A stretch of 64,000 nt of DNA from Lachnospiraceae bacterium AC2031 (GTDB lineage Bacteria; Bacillota; Clostridia; Lachnospirales; Lachnospiraceae). The translations under genes and the position numbers were made by a program. The notes below the pieces were generated by a model. That model searched no databases, was not told where the DNA came from, and saw only the letters and a program-made list of their open reading frames with translations. Shown here piece after piece: positions 45,131-53,388 of the stretch. Positions within the stretch are counted from its first letter, which is position 1, and each line of letters begins with the position of its first letter. The stretch spans positions 3,076,001 to 3,140,000 of the forward strand of contig JIAB01000001.1 in NCBI GenBank assembly GCA_000687975.1, read 5' to 3'.

Positions 45131-45451
45131 ATGAATAAAGAAACAATTGAAAGAATAAGGAAATTTACTGACGATAGGGATTGGAATCAATTTCATTCTC
45201 CTGCAAATTTAGCAAAATCAATATCTATTGAATCAAATGAGCTTTTAGAATGCTTTCAATGGGATGAAGATAATTTCGATATTGATTGTGTTAAAGAAGA
45301 ACTGGCAGATGTTTTAGTGTATTGCAGAAACATGCTTGATGTATTGGAACTTGATGAAGATGAAATCGTAAATGATAAGATGACGAAAAATGAGAAGAAA
45401 TATCCTGTTGAGAAGGCTAAGGGAAGTTCAAAGAAGTATAACGAATTATAA
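45131..45451 (+). CDS. MazG-like nucleotide pyrophosphohydrolase
   Basis: A 106-residue MazG-type protein. The conserved EExxE...ExxD metal-binding pattern is visible in SIESNELLECFQW and KEELADVLVYCRNML. Such enzymes cleave NTPs or dNTPs to NMP and pyrophosphate and can deplete nucleotides during infection or clean up damaged ones. Only 4 bases separate it from the upstream GIY-YIG/DUF2075 gene, a pairing I believe recurs. Confidence 0.85.
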   Translation: MNKETIERIRKFTDDRDWNQFHSPANLAKSISIESNELLECFQWDEDNFDIDCVKEELADVLVYCRNMLDVLELDEDEIVNDKMTKNEKKYPVEKAKGSSKKYNEL

Positions 45452-45492
45452 TATATTTTTAATAGAAAACTTATTGGGAGTATTTTTATTAT

Positions 45493-46647
45493 ATGCAGAA
45501 TGATATTACTGATGTTATAAATTCTGAATATTATAATAAGCTTGATATAGAAGGGTTCTCAAATATGATGAAGAACCCTTCTTATTGTTACAAATTCTAC
45601 TGGCTTGAAGCTATTGTTAATCTTATTTCTGAGGATATTCGATATACTACATTTAATGATATTATCGATGAGATGATAGCAAATGCTTGGTATTCTGTTG
45701 TTGAGTTTCATATCCATTTGAGTGGTATTGTTGAGGGTGAAGTTAGAGATGGCCTTGAAAGGGCTGTTATTAAGCTGGCTGAGTTGAGTCATCTAAGTAG
45801 CAATGCATCCAAAGTTGAGATTAAGAATGCCATCAAAGAATATGATAATGATCTGAAACAGGAAAAGAAACAGCTTACCAACATGGTACCTTATAGGGCT
45901 TTAGCTGGCTTCTTTGTTAAGTCTGATCAAGGAGTTAACTGGGAGAATTTAACTAAGCTGGTTTCGTATATTGAATACTTTGATAAGTCTATATCAATAC
46001 TCCCATACATATTGGGTACAAGTCCTGGACTTAAGAAAGAGGTTATATTCAGCAGAGATTGGATGAATATGATTCAGGATAATACAGTAGAAATTCTTGG
46101 TTGGATCCAATTTGAGAAAATAAAATGGCTGCAGAATAACAATCCAGATGTTCCTGGTCTTGTCTATAAGCTTGAACCATTGAACGAAAAAATGAGGAAG
46201 CTTGGTAATGTTAGGAAACTTTGGGATGCCATTTTAGATACAAATAGTATTAATGATGTTTTTACTGGCGATATCATCGATAAGAATTCTTTTGATGTAG
46301 ACCATTTCGTTCCATGGTCATTTGTGATGAATGATGAGCTTTGGAATCTTATGCCTATGGATAGCAGCCTGAATTCAAGTAAGAGTAATAAACTACCTAA
46401 GTGGGATCCGTTCTTTGAGAGGTTTGCATCTAATCAGTTCCTGATGTATCAGAAGAAGAATGAATATGAATCTATACATAAACTCTTCGAGAAATGCTAT
46501 AGGGACAATCTTCATTCTATATGGGCTAATCAGGAGCTATATCGACCTGGGAATACACAGGTTGAGTTTTATAATATATTAGAGAAGAATATGAGACCCG
46601 TCTATGATTCGGCTAGAAGACAGGGATATCAGTTGTGGGATATTTGA
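45493..46647 (+). CDS. HNH endonuclease-domain protein
   Basis: A 384-residue protein. The N-terminal 250 residues are helical and unassigned. A C-terminal HNH nuclease is clear: FDVDHFVPWSFVMNDELWNLMP, with a downstream NSSKSNKLPKW, giving His-Asn-Asn/Lys metal and phosphate contacts. This type occurs in defence islands and as a stand-alone restriction-like nuclease. It starts 41 bases after mazG and is probably part of the same operon. Codon use remains AT-rich. Confidence 0.8.
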   Translation: MQNDITDVINSEYYNKLDIEGFSNMMKNPSYCYKFYWLEAIVNLISEDIRYTTFNDIIDEMIANAWYSVVEFHIHLSGIVEGEVRDGLERAVIKLAELSHLSSNASKVEIKNAIKEYDNDLKQEKKQLTNMVPYRALAGFFVKSDQGVNWENLTKLVSYIEYFDKSISILPYILGTSPGLKKEVIFSRDWMNMIQDNTVEILGWIQFEKIKWLQNNNPDVPGLVYKLEPLNEKMRKLGNVRKLWDAILDTNSINDVFTGDIIDKNSFDVDHFVPWSFVMNDELWNLMPMDSSLNSSKSNKLPKWDPFFERFASNQFLMYQKKNEYESIHKLFEKCYRDNLHSIWANQELYRPGNTQVEFYNILEKNMRPVYDSARRQGYQLWDI

Positions 46648-46662
46648 TTCTATTATGCATAA

Positions 46663-47313
46663 TTAGCCTAGTGAATCTGATTTTTCTTTTGAATATACTA
46701 TTTCGACAAAATCCTTAATAAATTCTTTATGTAGATTAGCTTTGGATATTAAAACTACGATATATAAAATTATAAACAATGAAGTCACGAAACAGTAACC
46801 GGCTATTTTATAATTGTCTATATAATCTGATTTAATTACAGCAGATAATACATTTTTTATATCGTCAGTATTATTAGTAATAAATATTGCATTTACAATC
46901 TTATCAATTTGATCTTCGTTCAGAAGACGAGATTTGTTTAATGCTGCTAAAGGTGTTATTAAAGCGATACAGCCGGGGAATGCAATTGCTTTGCACATAT
47001 CTAACGTTTCATTTTCATATCTGAATCTTTGGTTTAAAAACCTGTAAAAATCTTCTCCTTTTTGAGAATCTTTTTCTATTATAGTTTTATAGTTATTAGT
47101 TATATGTTCTCTCCATTCTGAATAGTTTTTAAAACTGGGATTTTTTTGGTTACCAATTTTTTTATATATTTCTATTTCTTTTGAAATAAGATAATCTTCT
47201 GAATAGCCCTTAAAATGAACGTCGTTTTTTCTTTTTTTGCGTTTAAACCCAAAAATACCAAGAGCTATTAAGCTGACAGGTATTAATACTAGTAATATAA
47301 TTAAACTGTAATT
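46663..47313 (-). CDS. Membrane protein of unknown function
   Basis: A 216-residue protein with an N-terminal membrane segment (YSLIILLVLIPVSLIALGIFG) followed by a basic patch, a cytoplasmic or loop region with Tyr/Lys, a middle hydrophobic stretch (AIAFPGCIALITPLAAL) and a C-terminal one (GYCFVTSLFIILYIVVLI). The start at 47313 follows AAGGATGG at an 11-base spacing; longer starts at 47328 and 47391 are possible. It is convergent with the HNH gene. Not recognised. Confidence 0.6.
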   Translation of the reverse strand, partial: NYSLIILLVLIPVSLIALGIFGFKRKKRKNDVHFKGYSEDYLISKEIEIYKKIGNQKNPSFKNYSEWREHITNNYKTIIEKDSQKGEDFYRFLNQRFRYENETLDMCKAIAFPGCIALITPLAALNKSRLLNEDQIDKIVNAIFITNNTDDIKNVLSAVIKSDYIDNYKIAGYCFVTSLFIILYIVVLISKANLHKEFIKDFVEIVYSKEKSDSLG

Positions 47314-47457
47314 CATTTTATTTCTTACCATCCTTAAATTGCTATACAATGTTGGCGAACATGATTCGCCTAGACGTATAAATTTTATCACTTATTAAAA
47401 AAAATGCAAAAACTTTGAATAGTTTGATATATAATATGAATTATAAAAAAGGTTAGT

Positions 47458-47568
47458 AACGCCTGTTCATGGCGAGTCTGGCTTTATGCTGGATAACCTG
47501 CGTGACTCTTTTTTCAATATGCGTAGGCGATGTGGAGCATTCACCAGGTTGCAGGCGTTTCTTTTTTT
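47458..47568 (+). ncRNA. Candidate structured RNA in front of the NERD gene
   Basis: AACGCCTG (47458) and CAGGCGTT (47552) close a 102-base region with inner pairings, including GAGTC with GACTC and CCTGCG with CGTAGG. A U-run (CTTTTTTT) follows, as in an intrinsic terminator. It is upstream of the NERD gene's ribosome-binding site. A TATAAT at 47430 could be its -10. It does not match SRP RNA, 6S or tmRNA by eye. It may be a regulatory leader or a small RNA. Confidence 0.5.
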
Positions 47569-47584
47569 GAGAAAGGAGATTAGA

Positions 47585-48418
47585 ATGTCTTCTTCAACTA
47601 TTGTTTTAATTGCATTGGTCGTATTAGCTATATGTAATTTTCTTCTTACTATATTAACCAAATCAAAGCGTTATAAAGGGGAATATGGTGAGGCTAAATC
47701 TGAGGAGATACTTGATAGATTTGAAAAGCATAAATACGACATATATGGAAAGACTTTGAGAAACGTTTATATTCCAAAGGCGGAAGGAGGAACATCTGAG
47801 ATAGATGTTCTGTATGTTACTGCTAGAGGGATATTTGTTGTAGAAAGTAAGAACTATTCTGGATGGATATTTGGTAAAGAATATGACCAATATTGGACGG
47901 CAACTCTTCCTGCTGGCGTTGGAAAAAGTGTAAAGAATAAATTCTATAATCCAATAAAACAGAATGAGGGTCATATTAAATATCTTAGAGAATATTTAAA
48001 GACTCTTTATCCAGATAAAACAATTAACTTTTATTCATTAATAGTTTTTTCTGATAGATGTGAGTTGAAAAATATTAAATTCAATAATGAACATGCATTA
48101 GTTATTCAGCGATTTGAACTATTTAGAACTGTAAAATCAATTTTAGAAAAAGAAGCTTTGTCAATTACAAATGTTCAAGTTGATCATATTTATGAAGAAT
48201 TAAATAAGTTTACTGATGTTGATGCTGAGGTTAAAAGAGAACATGTCGAATCTATTAAGGGAAAATCTGTTATTAGTGATTCTGATGATAGCGATAGATG
48301 TCCTCTATGTGGCAGTAAATTAGTTGTAAGGACTGCAAAAAAAGGTTCAAATGTAGGACAAAAATTTTATGGATGTAGCGCATTTCCTAAATGTCGATAT
48401 ACAAAAGAATATATGTGA
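47585..48418 (+). CDS. NERD-domain protein with C-terminal topoisomerase-type zinc finger
   Basis: A 277-residue protein with an N-terminal membrane anchor (IVLIALVVLAICNFLLTIL), a NERD (nuclease-related) domain (GEYGEAKSEEILDRF...GGTSEIDVLYVTARGIFVVESKNYSGWIFG in part; the EIDVL..VVESKN catalytic-type residues are present), and a four-Cys zinc finger (CPLCGSKLVVRT...FYGCSAFPKCRYTK). NERD proteins may process DNA; the biological role is uncertain. The start at 47585 has GAAAGGAGATTAG upstream. Confidence 0.82.
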   Translation: MSSSTIVLIALVVLAICNFLLTILTKSKRYKGEYGEAKSEEILDRFEKHKYDIYGKTLRNVYIPKAEGGTSEIDVLYVTARGIFVVESKNYSGWIFGKEYDQYWTATLPAGVGKSVKNKFYNPIKQNEGHIKYLREYLKTLYPDKTINFYSLIVFSDRCELKNIKFNNEHALVIQRFELFRTVKSILEKEALSITNVQVDHIYEELNKFTDVDAEVKREHVESIKGKSVISDSDDSDRCPLCGSKLVVRTAKKGSNVGQKFYGCSAFPKCRYTKEYM

Positions 48419-48440
48419 TATAAGTCGAGAAGTGTGATTT

Positions 48441-48962
48441 ATGGGAGATATTATTGTTTTAGTCAAAGGGGATATTACAAAAAATCATGGCGTTGAGGCT
48501 ATAGTGAACGCTGCTAATACATCTCTTCTTGGTGGAGGTGGTGTTGATGGTGCGATTCATCGTGCTGCTGGTAAGGAATTGCTTGCTGAATGTAGGATGT
48601 TGAATGGCTGTAAGACTGGCCAGGCAAAGATTACAGGAGCCTATAATATCCCTTGTAAATATATTATTCATACACCTGGTCCTGTATGGAATGGTGGAAG
48701 GTATCATGAGGCAGAACTGTTGGCGTCATGCTATAGGTCATGTCTTGAGATTGCCTTTGATAAAGGTATACGGAGCATTGCATTTCCTTCCATATCCACG
48801 GGGATTTACGGTTATCCTCTTAAGGAAGCGGCTGAGATAGCTATTGGTGTGGCTCGTGAGATTTTAGAGAAGAATCCTGGGAAGTTTGATGTGATCAAGT
48901 GGGTTCTCTTTGATGATTATACCTATAATGCTTATAAGTTGGCATTAGAAGGGCAGAGCTGA
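48441..48962 (+). CDS. Macrodomain protein (MacroD/YmdB type)
   Basis: A 173-residue macrodomain. Visible are VNAANTSLLGGGGVDGAIHRAAG (cut), ITGAYNIPCKYIIHTPGPVW and AFPSISTGIYGYPLKEAA, all conserved in ADP-ribose-binding de-ADP-ribosylating enzymes. The Asn and Asp needed in MacroD are present. It may remove ADP-ribose from proteins or O-acetyl-ADP-ribose. The stop overlaps the next ATG by 1 base. Confidence 0.9.
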   Translation: MGDIIVLVKGDITKNHGVEAIVNAANTSLLGGGGVDGAIHRAAGKELLAECRMLNGCKTGQAKITGAYNIPCKYIIHTPGPVWNGGRYHEAELLASCYRSCLEIAFDKGIRSIAFPSISTGIYGYPLKEAAEIAIGVAREILEKNPGKFDVIKWVLFDDYTYNAYKLALEGQS

Positions 48963-49669
48963 TGAAGAAAAAGATTCTTATAATAGCAGCAGTAGTTGCG
49001 TTTCTCGCATTACTGATGATTATATTTGTCCCTCGTGATGTGTATATTGTTACGAGCACGTCCAGTTTTATTAGTTCCGATGATCATTATTACATTACGA
49101 ATCCAATCTTTCGGTTTAAGATGCCGGTTCTTGTAAATAAACCTGATACAGATACATTTGACCAGGAGAGGGATGATAAGCTGGCTGAGGTTCGAAGTTT
49201 CGTGTTGGAACATGATTCGGAGGCGTTTGCTGGGGAGCATTCGGCTCTTAAGAACTGTTTCTTTGAACATAAGGGTTTTATGTATTATTACAGAACAGAG
49301 GATATATACCATTTTTATCGGATGTCTCAGGATGGTGAGATTAAGCAATATGAATTTGCAAAGCTGGATAATAATGATGAGGAACAGCACCTTTTAGGTG
49401 GTTCGAAAGAGGTGGATTCCAACTTTGTTTCTCAGCGTAGTATCCAGACTGAAGGGCTGATTGAGTTTTATAACGGACTTGAGACTAGTATCAACAGAGT
49501 TGATGGGGACTTTTACAGTCATAACGTATATATCAACAATGACAGGATCTTCTTTGTGAAGAAGGCGACTATATATGAGTATAAGCCGGGGGAGGGTATA
49601 TTTACAAAGGTTGCCTCGGTTAAAGGAAATGAGACTATAGATTATATCATTGATAGTAAGGGCGATTAG
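48962..49669 (+). CDS. Membrane-anchored protein of unknown function
   Basis: A 235-residue protein with an N-terminal membrane anchor (ILIIAAVVAFLALLMIIFV) and an outer domain that has no motif I recognise. It overlaps the macrodomain stop by one base and probably shares its transcript. GC returns toward the level of the chromosome here. Confidence 0.65.
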   Translation: MKKKILIIAAVVAFLALLMIIFVPRDVYIVTSTSSFISSDDHYYITNPIFRFKMPVLVNKPDTDTFDQERDDKLAEVRSFVLEHDSEAFAGEHSALKNCFFEHKGFMYYYRTEDIYHFYRMSQDGEIKQYEFAKLDNNDEEQHLLGGSKEVDSNFVSQRSIQTEGLIEFYNGLETSINRVDGDFYSHNVYINNDRIFFVKKATIYEYKPGEGIFTKVASVKGNETIDYIIDSKGD

Positions 49670-49710
49670 AATAGAGAAGGTTGTTGAGTAGATATGGTAG
49701 GGGAAATTTG

Positions 49711-50322
49711 ATGAGACATTATTTGGCGTTATGCTTTTTAGTTATATTATTGATGCTTACCGGATGTTCTTCGGGAGTAAAGGTTAGTGATAACACTGCT
49801 GGGGATAGCGGTGTTAAAGACAGTACAGAGGAAACGACCGAGGCTAATACAGCGGTTGAGATTCCTGAGTTTTCAACGGAGTATTTGGTTGGTTTTAATT
49901 TTGGTGGTGAAGGCTGGGGTACAATATTTGATGTACTCGATGCTGAAATAGTTATATGTACTAACCATGACGTTCTTGTATATATGCCGACTAAGGTAGA
50001 GGGAAAAGAGACTTCTGATGAGCAGGTCATTGCGACGTTTACACTTACAGATGATCAGTACTCTGCGATAGATAAAGAATTGGACAAAGAATTACTTTAT
50101 ACTTTAGATCCAGAGCCAGATGACGGTGTAGAGGATGGCAAGTGTCTTTATCTTATTCTTTATGATAAAGAGAATACCCCTATATACTGCGGAAGTTACG
50201 AGCCAACGAATGATGACTGGTGCAGGATGAGGAAGGCGGTAATCGATAACGTTCCGCTGGATGATATCATAGCTGCTAGGCAGAAGCAGGTTGATAAGTT
50301 AAATGATATGGCTGAAGATTGA
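49711..50322 (+). CDS. Small lipoprotein of unknown function
   Basis: A 203-residue lipoprotein. Signal LALCFLVILLMLTGCSSG, lipobox LTGC, then a Thr/Glu-rich spacer and a mature domain (EYLVGFNFGGEGWG...). Start 49711 has GGTAGGGGAAATTT upstream; earlier ATG 49681 has none. Likely in the transcript with 48962. Function unknown. Confidence 0.7.
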   Translation: MRHYLALCFLVILLMLTGCSSGVKVSDNTAGDSGVKDSTEETTEANTAVEIPEFSTEYLVGFNFGGEGWGTIFDVLDAEIVICTNHDVLVYMPTKVEGKETSDEQVIATFTLTDDQYSAIDKELDKELLYTLDPEPDDGVEDGKCLYLILYDKENTPIYCGSYEPTNDDWCRMRKAVIDNVPLDDIIAARQKQVDKLNDMAED

Positions 50323-50382
50323 AATAATAATTGTTGGCAGAAGAAAGAGGAAGTATACTAAATAGTGCATGGTAAAAACGGA

Positions 50383-50422
50383 CGCTGCAAGTTCCCACTG
50401 AACTTGTGGCGTCTTGTTTTAT
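50383..50422 (+). terminator. Intrinsic terminator
   Basis: GACGCTGCAAGTTC / GAACTTGTGGCGTC stem with TTGTTTTATTT tail. Confidence 0.85.
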
Positions 50423-50455
50423 TTGTTAAAATAAAGAAGGAGGGGAGTTGGTCAT

Positions 50456-51142
50456 ATGGGGATATTTAAAAAGAAATATGATCCGCCGGAGCAGTATATT
50501 CCTCAGATTGTAGAGAGTCTGGAACTTACAAAGAAGACTCTTAATCCGAGGACATTTTTCTATAGGTATCAGTTTGCGTCTGACAGGGCTGTTCATATTA
50601 TGGAGGTAAAGAAGGTCATATATGAGGGGAAGACTCCTGCTCAGATTTATAAATGGCTGAACAATAAGAATACAAAGAACATGCTGCAGCGTGAGTTTGT
50701 GGACAGGCTCTTTGAGGCTCACAGGGAGAACTCGATCATTTACCAGATGGAAGATGTACGCTACAGGATGACCAGAGAGACTAAGGATTATTACCTTGGA
50801 AGACTGGCTGGGCGGAAATTCCATTTTTGTAAGGTGAAGTTCGATGTGAACGATAAGAAAATGTATACGTACGTGACGAAGGACAAGAACCTTGCTATCG
50901 GAGATATGGTGACAGTGAATACTGGAAATAAGATGTATCCAGAGACGAAGTTAGTGCAGGTGCTTGAGGTCTTCGATGACTGTGTGGAGAATCTTCCATT
51001 TGAATTGGAGAAGCTGAGGTGCGTTGAAGGCAAGCTGAAGGGGATTGAGTGTCCTCATTGCGGCGCCAGCATTCAGGTGGATGTTGGACAAAAGACGGGG
51101 CAGTGCGAATACTGCGGCGCTGAGTTTTATCTGCTGAAATAG
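50456..51142 (+). CDS. Zinc-ribbon protein of unknown function
   Basis: A 228-residue soluble protein. The N-terminal part is rich in charged residues (FKKKYDPPEQYIPQIVESLELTKKT) and the C-terminus is a zinc ribbon (CPHCGASIQVDVG...CEYCGAEFYLLK, two CxxC). It lies just upstream of two small genes (10 and 7 bases) and is likely an operon with them. No known family. Confidence 0.65.
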   Translation: MGIFKKKYDPPEQYIPQIVESLELTKKTLNPRTFFYRYQFASDRAVHIMEVKKVIYEGKTPAQIYKWLNNKNTKNMLQREFVDRLFEAHRENSIIYQMEDVRYRMTRETKDYYLGRLAGRKFHFCKVKFDVNDKKMYTYVTKDKNLAIGDMVTVNTGNKMYPETKLVQVLEVFDDCVENLPFELEKLRCVEGKLKGIECPHCGASIQVDVGQKTGQCEYCGAEFYLLK

Positions 51143-51151
51143 GGGGTGCGT

Positions 51152-51541
51152 ATGATTAATTATGTTTCTCTGTATAAGGATGTGGAGACGACCGAGGTGA
51201 GGCTTACTTATTCACGCGAGGAGGTTAGGCGTGCTGCTGAGATGATTGAGCAGATGGTGGCTGATATCTCTGGGGATGAAGTGACTGTTGACGGCAGTGT
51301 TTGGGAGCAGATTTTTACAAAGGCTTTTTTGGATAAAGCTTCGTTCTTTGATGATGCTATCCTCGAGACTACTTATACTGCGACGATGGTGATTTTCTAC
51401 TTTGATTATCTTGGATATCCTCGGGATGAGGTCATCGAGTTTGCTGAGGAGATGGAGAGCATGATCATTGATATGATCGAAGATCCAAGAGAGATGAGAT
51501 GGTTCTTGGAGGATAATGTGGAAGAGATTGACTGGAGGTGA
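51152..51541 (+). CDS. Small acidic protein of unknown function
   Basis: A 129-residue acidic protein with no membrane segment. It starts at 51152, after AGGGGG, in tight order behind the zinc-ribbon gene, and 7 bases before the 51548 gene. It is mostly helical in appearance (REEVRRAAEMIEQMVADIS). Not recognised. Confidence 0.6.
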   Translation: MINYVSLYKDVETTEVRLTYSREEVRRAAEMIEQMVADISGDEVTVDGSVWEQIFTKAFLDKASFFDDAILETTYTATMVIFYFDYLGYPRDEVIEFAEEMESMIIDMIEDPREMRWFLEDNVEEIDWR

Positions 51542-51547
51542 TATAGA

Positions 51548-51775
51548 TTGAGCATATTAATTAAGGATACAACAAGAGAAGAGCGTGAACGTATAGTTGC
51601 TGAGTCGCTGGGGAATATCAGCGGGTCATGTGATGGATGTATGGCTGGTCTTGCGGAGATGTACCAGGACTATATTGAAGGAAAGAAAGAAATTCGTGAG
51701 ATTAACATGGAGTTCAGGGCTCACTATGAGTCCGGAGTGGATGGTCCGGAGAAGACAGAGTGTGGGTATAAATAA
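51548..51775 (+). CDS. Small conserved protein, TTG start
   Basis: A 75-residue protein starting at TTG 51548 with GGAGGTGATATAG upstream. It has a Cys-x-x-Cys (SCDGCMAG) and a length typical of short conserved Lachnospiraceae proteins seen as the third member in such clusters. I cannot name its family. Confidence 0.65.
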   Translation: MSILIKDTTREERERIVAESLGNISGSCDGCMAGLAEMYQDYIEGKKEIREINMEFRAHYESGVDGPEKTECGYK

Positions 51776-51833
51776 TTTATAGTTGAAGTTTATTGACTCA
51801 TAAAATAATAGAATGTATAATGTGCTTATGAAA

Positions 51834-51907
51834 GTTTTAGAGGATTATACAATATAAAATGCCTTATAATCCTCTAAAACCTATCTAAAAATATATGTTT
51901 TAGAGGA
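51834..51907. repeat. Perfect inverted repeat upstream of the DUF234 ATPase
   Basis: GTTTTAGAGGATTATA (51834-51849) and TATAATCCTCTAAAAC (51865-51880) are an exact 16-bp inverted pair. A third partial copy, GTTTTAGAGGA, lies at 51897-51907, 35 bases before the gene. This looks like an operator array or a hairpin in the leader. Confidence 0.75.
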
Positions 51908-51941
51908 ATATAGCCTATTTTGGCATAGTGAGGACTAATAA

Positions 51942-53354
51942 ATGATTGGTCGTATTAACGAAAAAGACATATTGAATCATTGTCTTGACTCTGGCAGACC
52001 TGAATTTGTTGTTGTGTATGGTAGACGAAGAGTTGGTAAAACTTTTTTGGTGAAAGAGTTTTTCGGTGAAAAGTTTTCTTTCTACGCTACGGGTATAAAT
52101 AATCAAAACACAAGGGGTCAGCTCAAGGCTTTTAATGTTTCATTAGTTGAATATGGATGTACAGAACGTTCAATCCCTAAGGATTGGTTTGAAGCATTTA
52201 TGAGACTTAAAAGTGTTTTAGAGAAAGATGATGTTAGAAGAGAGCCATCTAGTGGACGGAGAGTTGTTTTTCTGGATGAACTTCCATGGATGGATACTGC
52301 TAGGTCTGATTTTAAGAGTGCTCTTGATTATTTTTGGAATAGTTGGGGATCTTCACAGAAGGATCTTCTGTTAATCGTATGCGGATCTGCTACATCATGG
52401 ATTATTAATAATCTTCTTGCGGACAAAGGTGGTTTCTATAATAGGATTACCAGGCGAATCCATTTGGCTCCATTTACAATTAAAGAATGTAAGGATCTGC
52501 TGGAACAGAATAATATAGTTATGACCGATAAGCAGATTATCGATACATACATGATTTTTGGCGGGATTCCGTATTATTTAAATATGTTGAACGAAAGATT
52601 CAGTCTGGCTCAAAATGTGGATTCCCTTATTTTTGATGAATATGGTGATCTTCATTATGAGTTTAAGAATCTTTTTGATTCTTTGTTTAAAAATCCTGGA
52701 AAGCATAACTTGATAATTGATGCTTTATCAAATACTAAAGATGGTATGACAAGGGTTGAACTATCAAAGATCACTGCTATTGGTGATGGTGAGCCGTTAA
52801 CTAAGGCTCTTAGTGAACTTGTTGAGTGTGGATTTATTCGAAAATACCGTAGTTATACAACTCAGAAACACGGCTGTCTATTTCAGATAGTTGATCCATT
52901 TATCCTTTTTTGTTTAAAAATCTTGCGAGAGGGTGATATAAAATCATGGCAGAACTATATTGGTACTCCAGGTTTTTATGCATGGAGAGGAAATGCGTTT
53001 GAGATTCTTTGTCTAAATCATGTTAATGAGATTAAGAAAAGTCTTGGTATTAGCGGTGTTGAGTCAAATGAATATGCATGGAGAAGTAAAACTTCGAAGC
53101 CAGCAGCTCAAATTGATTTGCTTATTGACCGAAAAGATGGAATAATAAATATATGTGAGATGAAGTATTCGGATAAGGAATTTGTTATCGATGCAGATGT
53201 GGAGGCTGATTTGGTTCATAAGAGAGAGGTCTTCCGAGAAGAAGTTAATCCTGATAAAGCTTTGCACTTAACGCTGGTTTCTGTTTCTGGCGTTAAAGAT
53301 AACAAGTATAAAGGTGTGGTTTCAAGTGTTATAACCGCAGGTGATTTTTTCTAA
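51942..53354 (+). CDS. DUF234-type archaeal-like AAA ATPase
   Basis: A 470-residue ATPase. N-terminal Walker A (VVVYGRRRVGKTFLV), Walker B-like (RVVFLDELPWMDTA) and the sensor GSATSWI; the C-terminal DUF234 nuclease-like domain includes AQIDLLIDRKDGIINICEMKYSD, an E/D-x-K pattern. The family is abundant in Firmicutes; its function is unclear, and PD-(D/E)XK activity is suspected. The ribosome-binding site is weak (AGGACTAATA). Confidence 0.88.
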   Translation: MIGRINEKDILNHCLDSGRPEFVVVYGRRRVGKTFLVKEFFGEKFSFYATGINNQNTRGQLKAFNVSLVEYGCTERSIPKDWFEAFMRLKSVLEKDDVRREPSSGRRVVFLDELPWMDTARSDFKSALDYFWNSWGSSQKDLLLIVCGSATSWIINNLLADKGGFYNRITRRIHLAPFTIKECKDLLEQNNIVMTDKQIIDTYMIFGGIPYYLNMLNERFSLAQNVDSLIFDEYGDLHYEFKNLFDSLFKNPGKHNLIIDALSNTKDGMTRVELSKITAIGDGEPLTKALSELVECGFIRKYRSYTTQKHGCLFQIVDPFILFCLKILREGDIKSWQNYIGTPGFYAWRGNAFEILCLNHVNEIKKSLGISGVESNEYAWRSKTSKPAAQIDLLIDRKDGIINICEMKYSDKEFVIDADVEADLVHKREVFREEVNPDKALHLTLVSVSGVKDNKYKGVVSSVITAGDFF

Positions 53355-53388
53355 GTGATATGCGTTGTATGAAATAAAGGGGGACTTT

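Noticed and set aside
47486-47584. N-terminal extension of the NERD protein through the hairpin region
   Set aside because: The stretch holds a terminator-like U-run and the good ribosome-binding site lies after it, directly before ATG 47585.
29264-49000. A classical integrative element with integrase, att sites or tRNA target
   Set aside because: No integrase, recombinase, conjugation gene, tRNA or direct end repeats were found, so island borders are based only on base composition and repeat distribution.
51834-51907. GTTTTAGAG-like words that recall Cas9-type repeats
   Set aside because: Only two and a half copies, in inverted order and without spacers of regular length; no cas9 nearby. 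Treated as an operator-like repeat.
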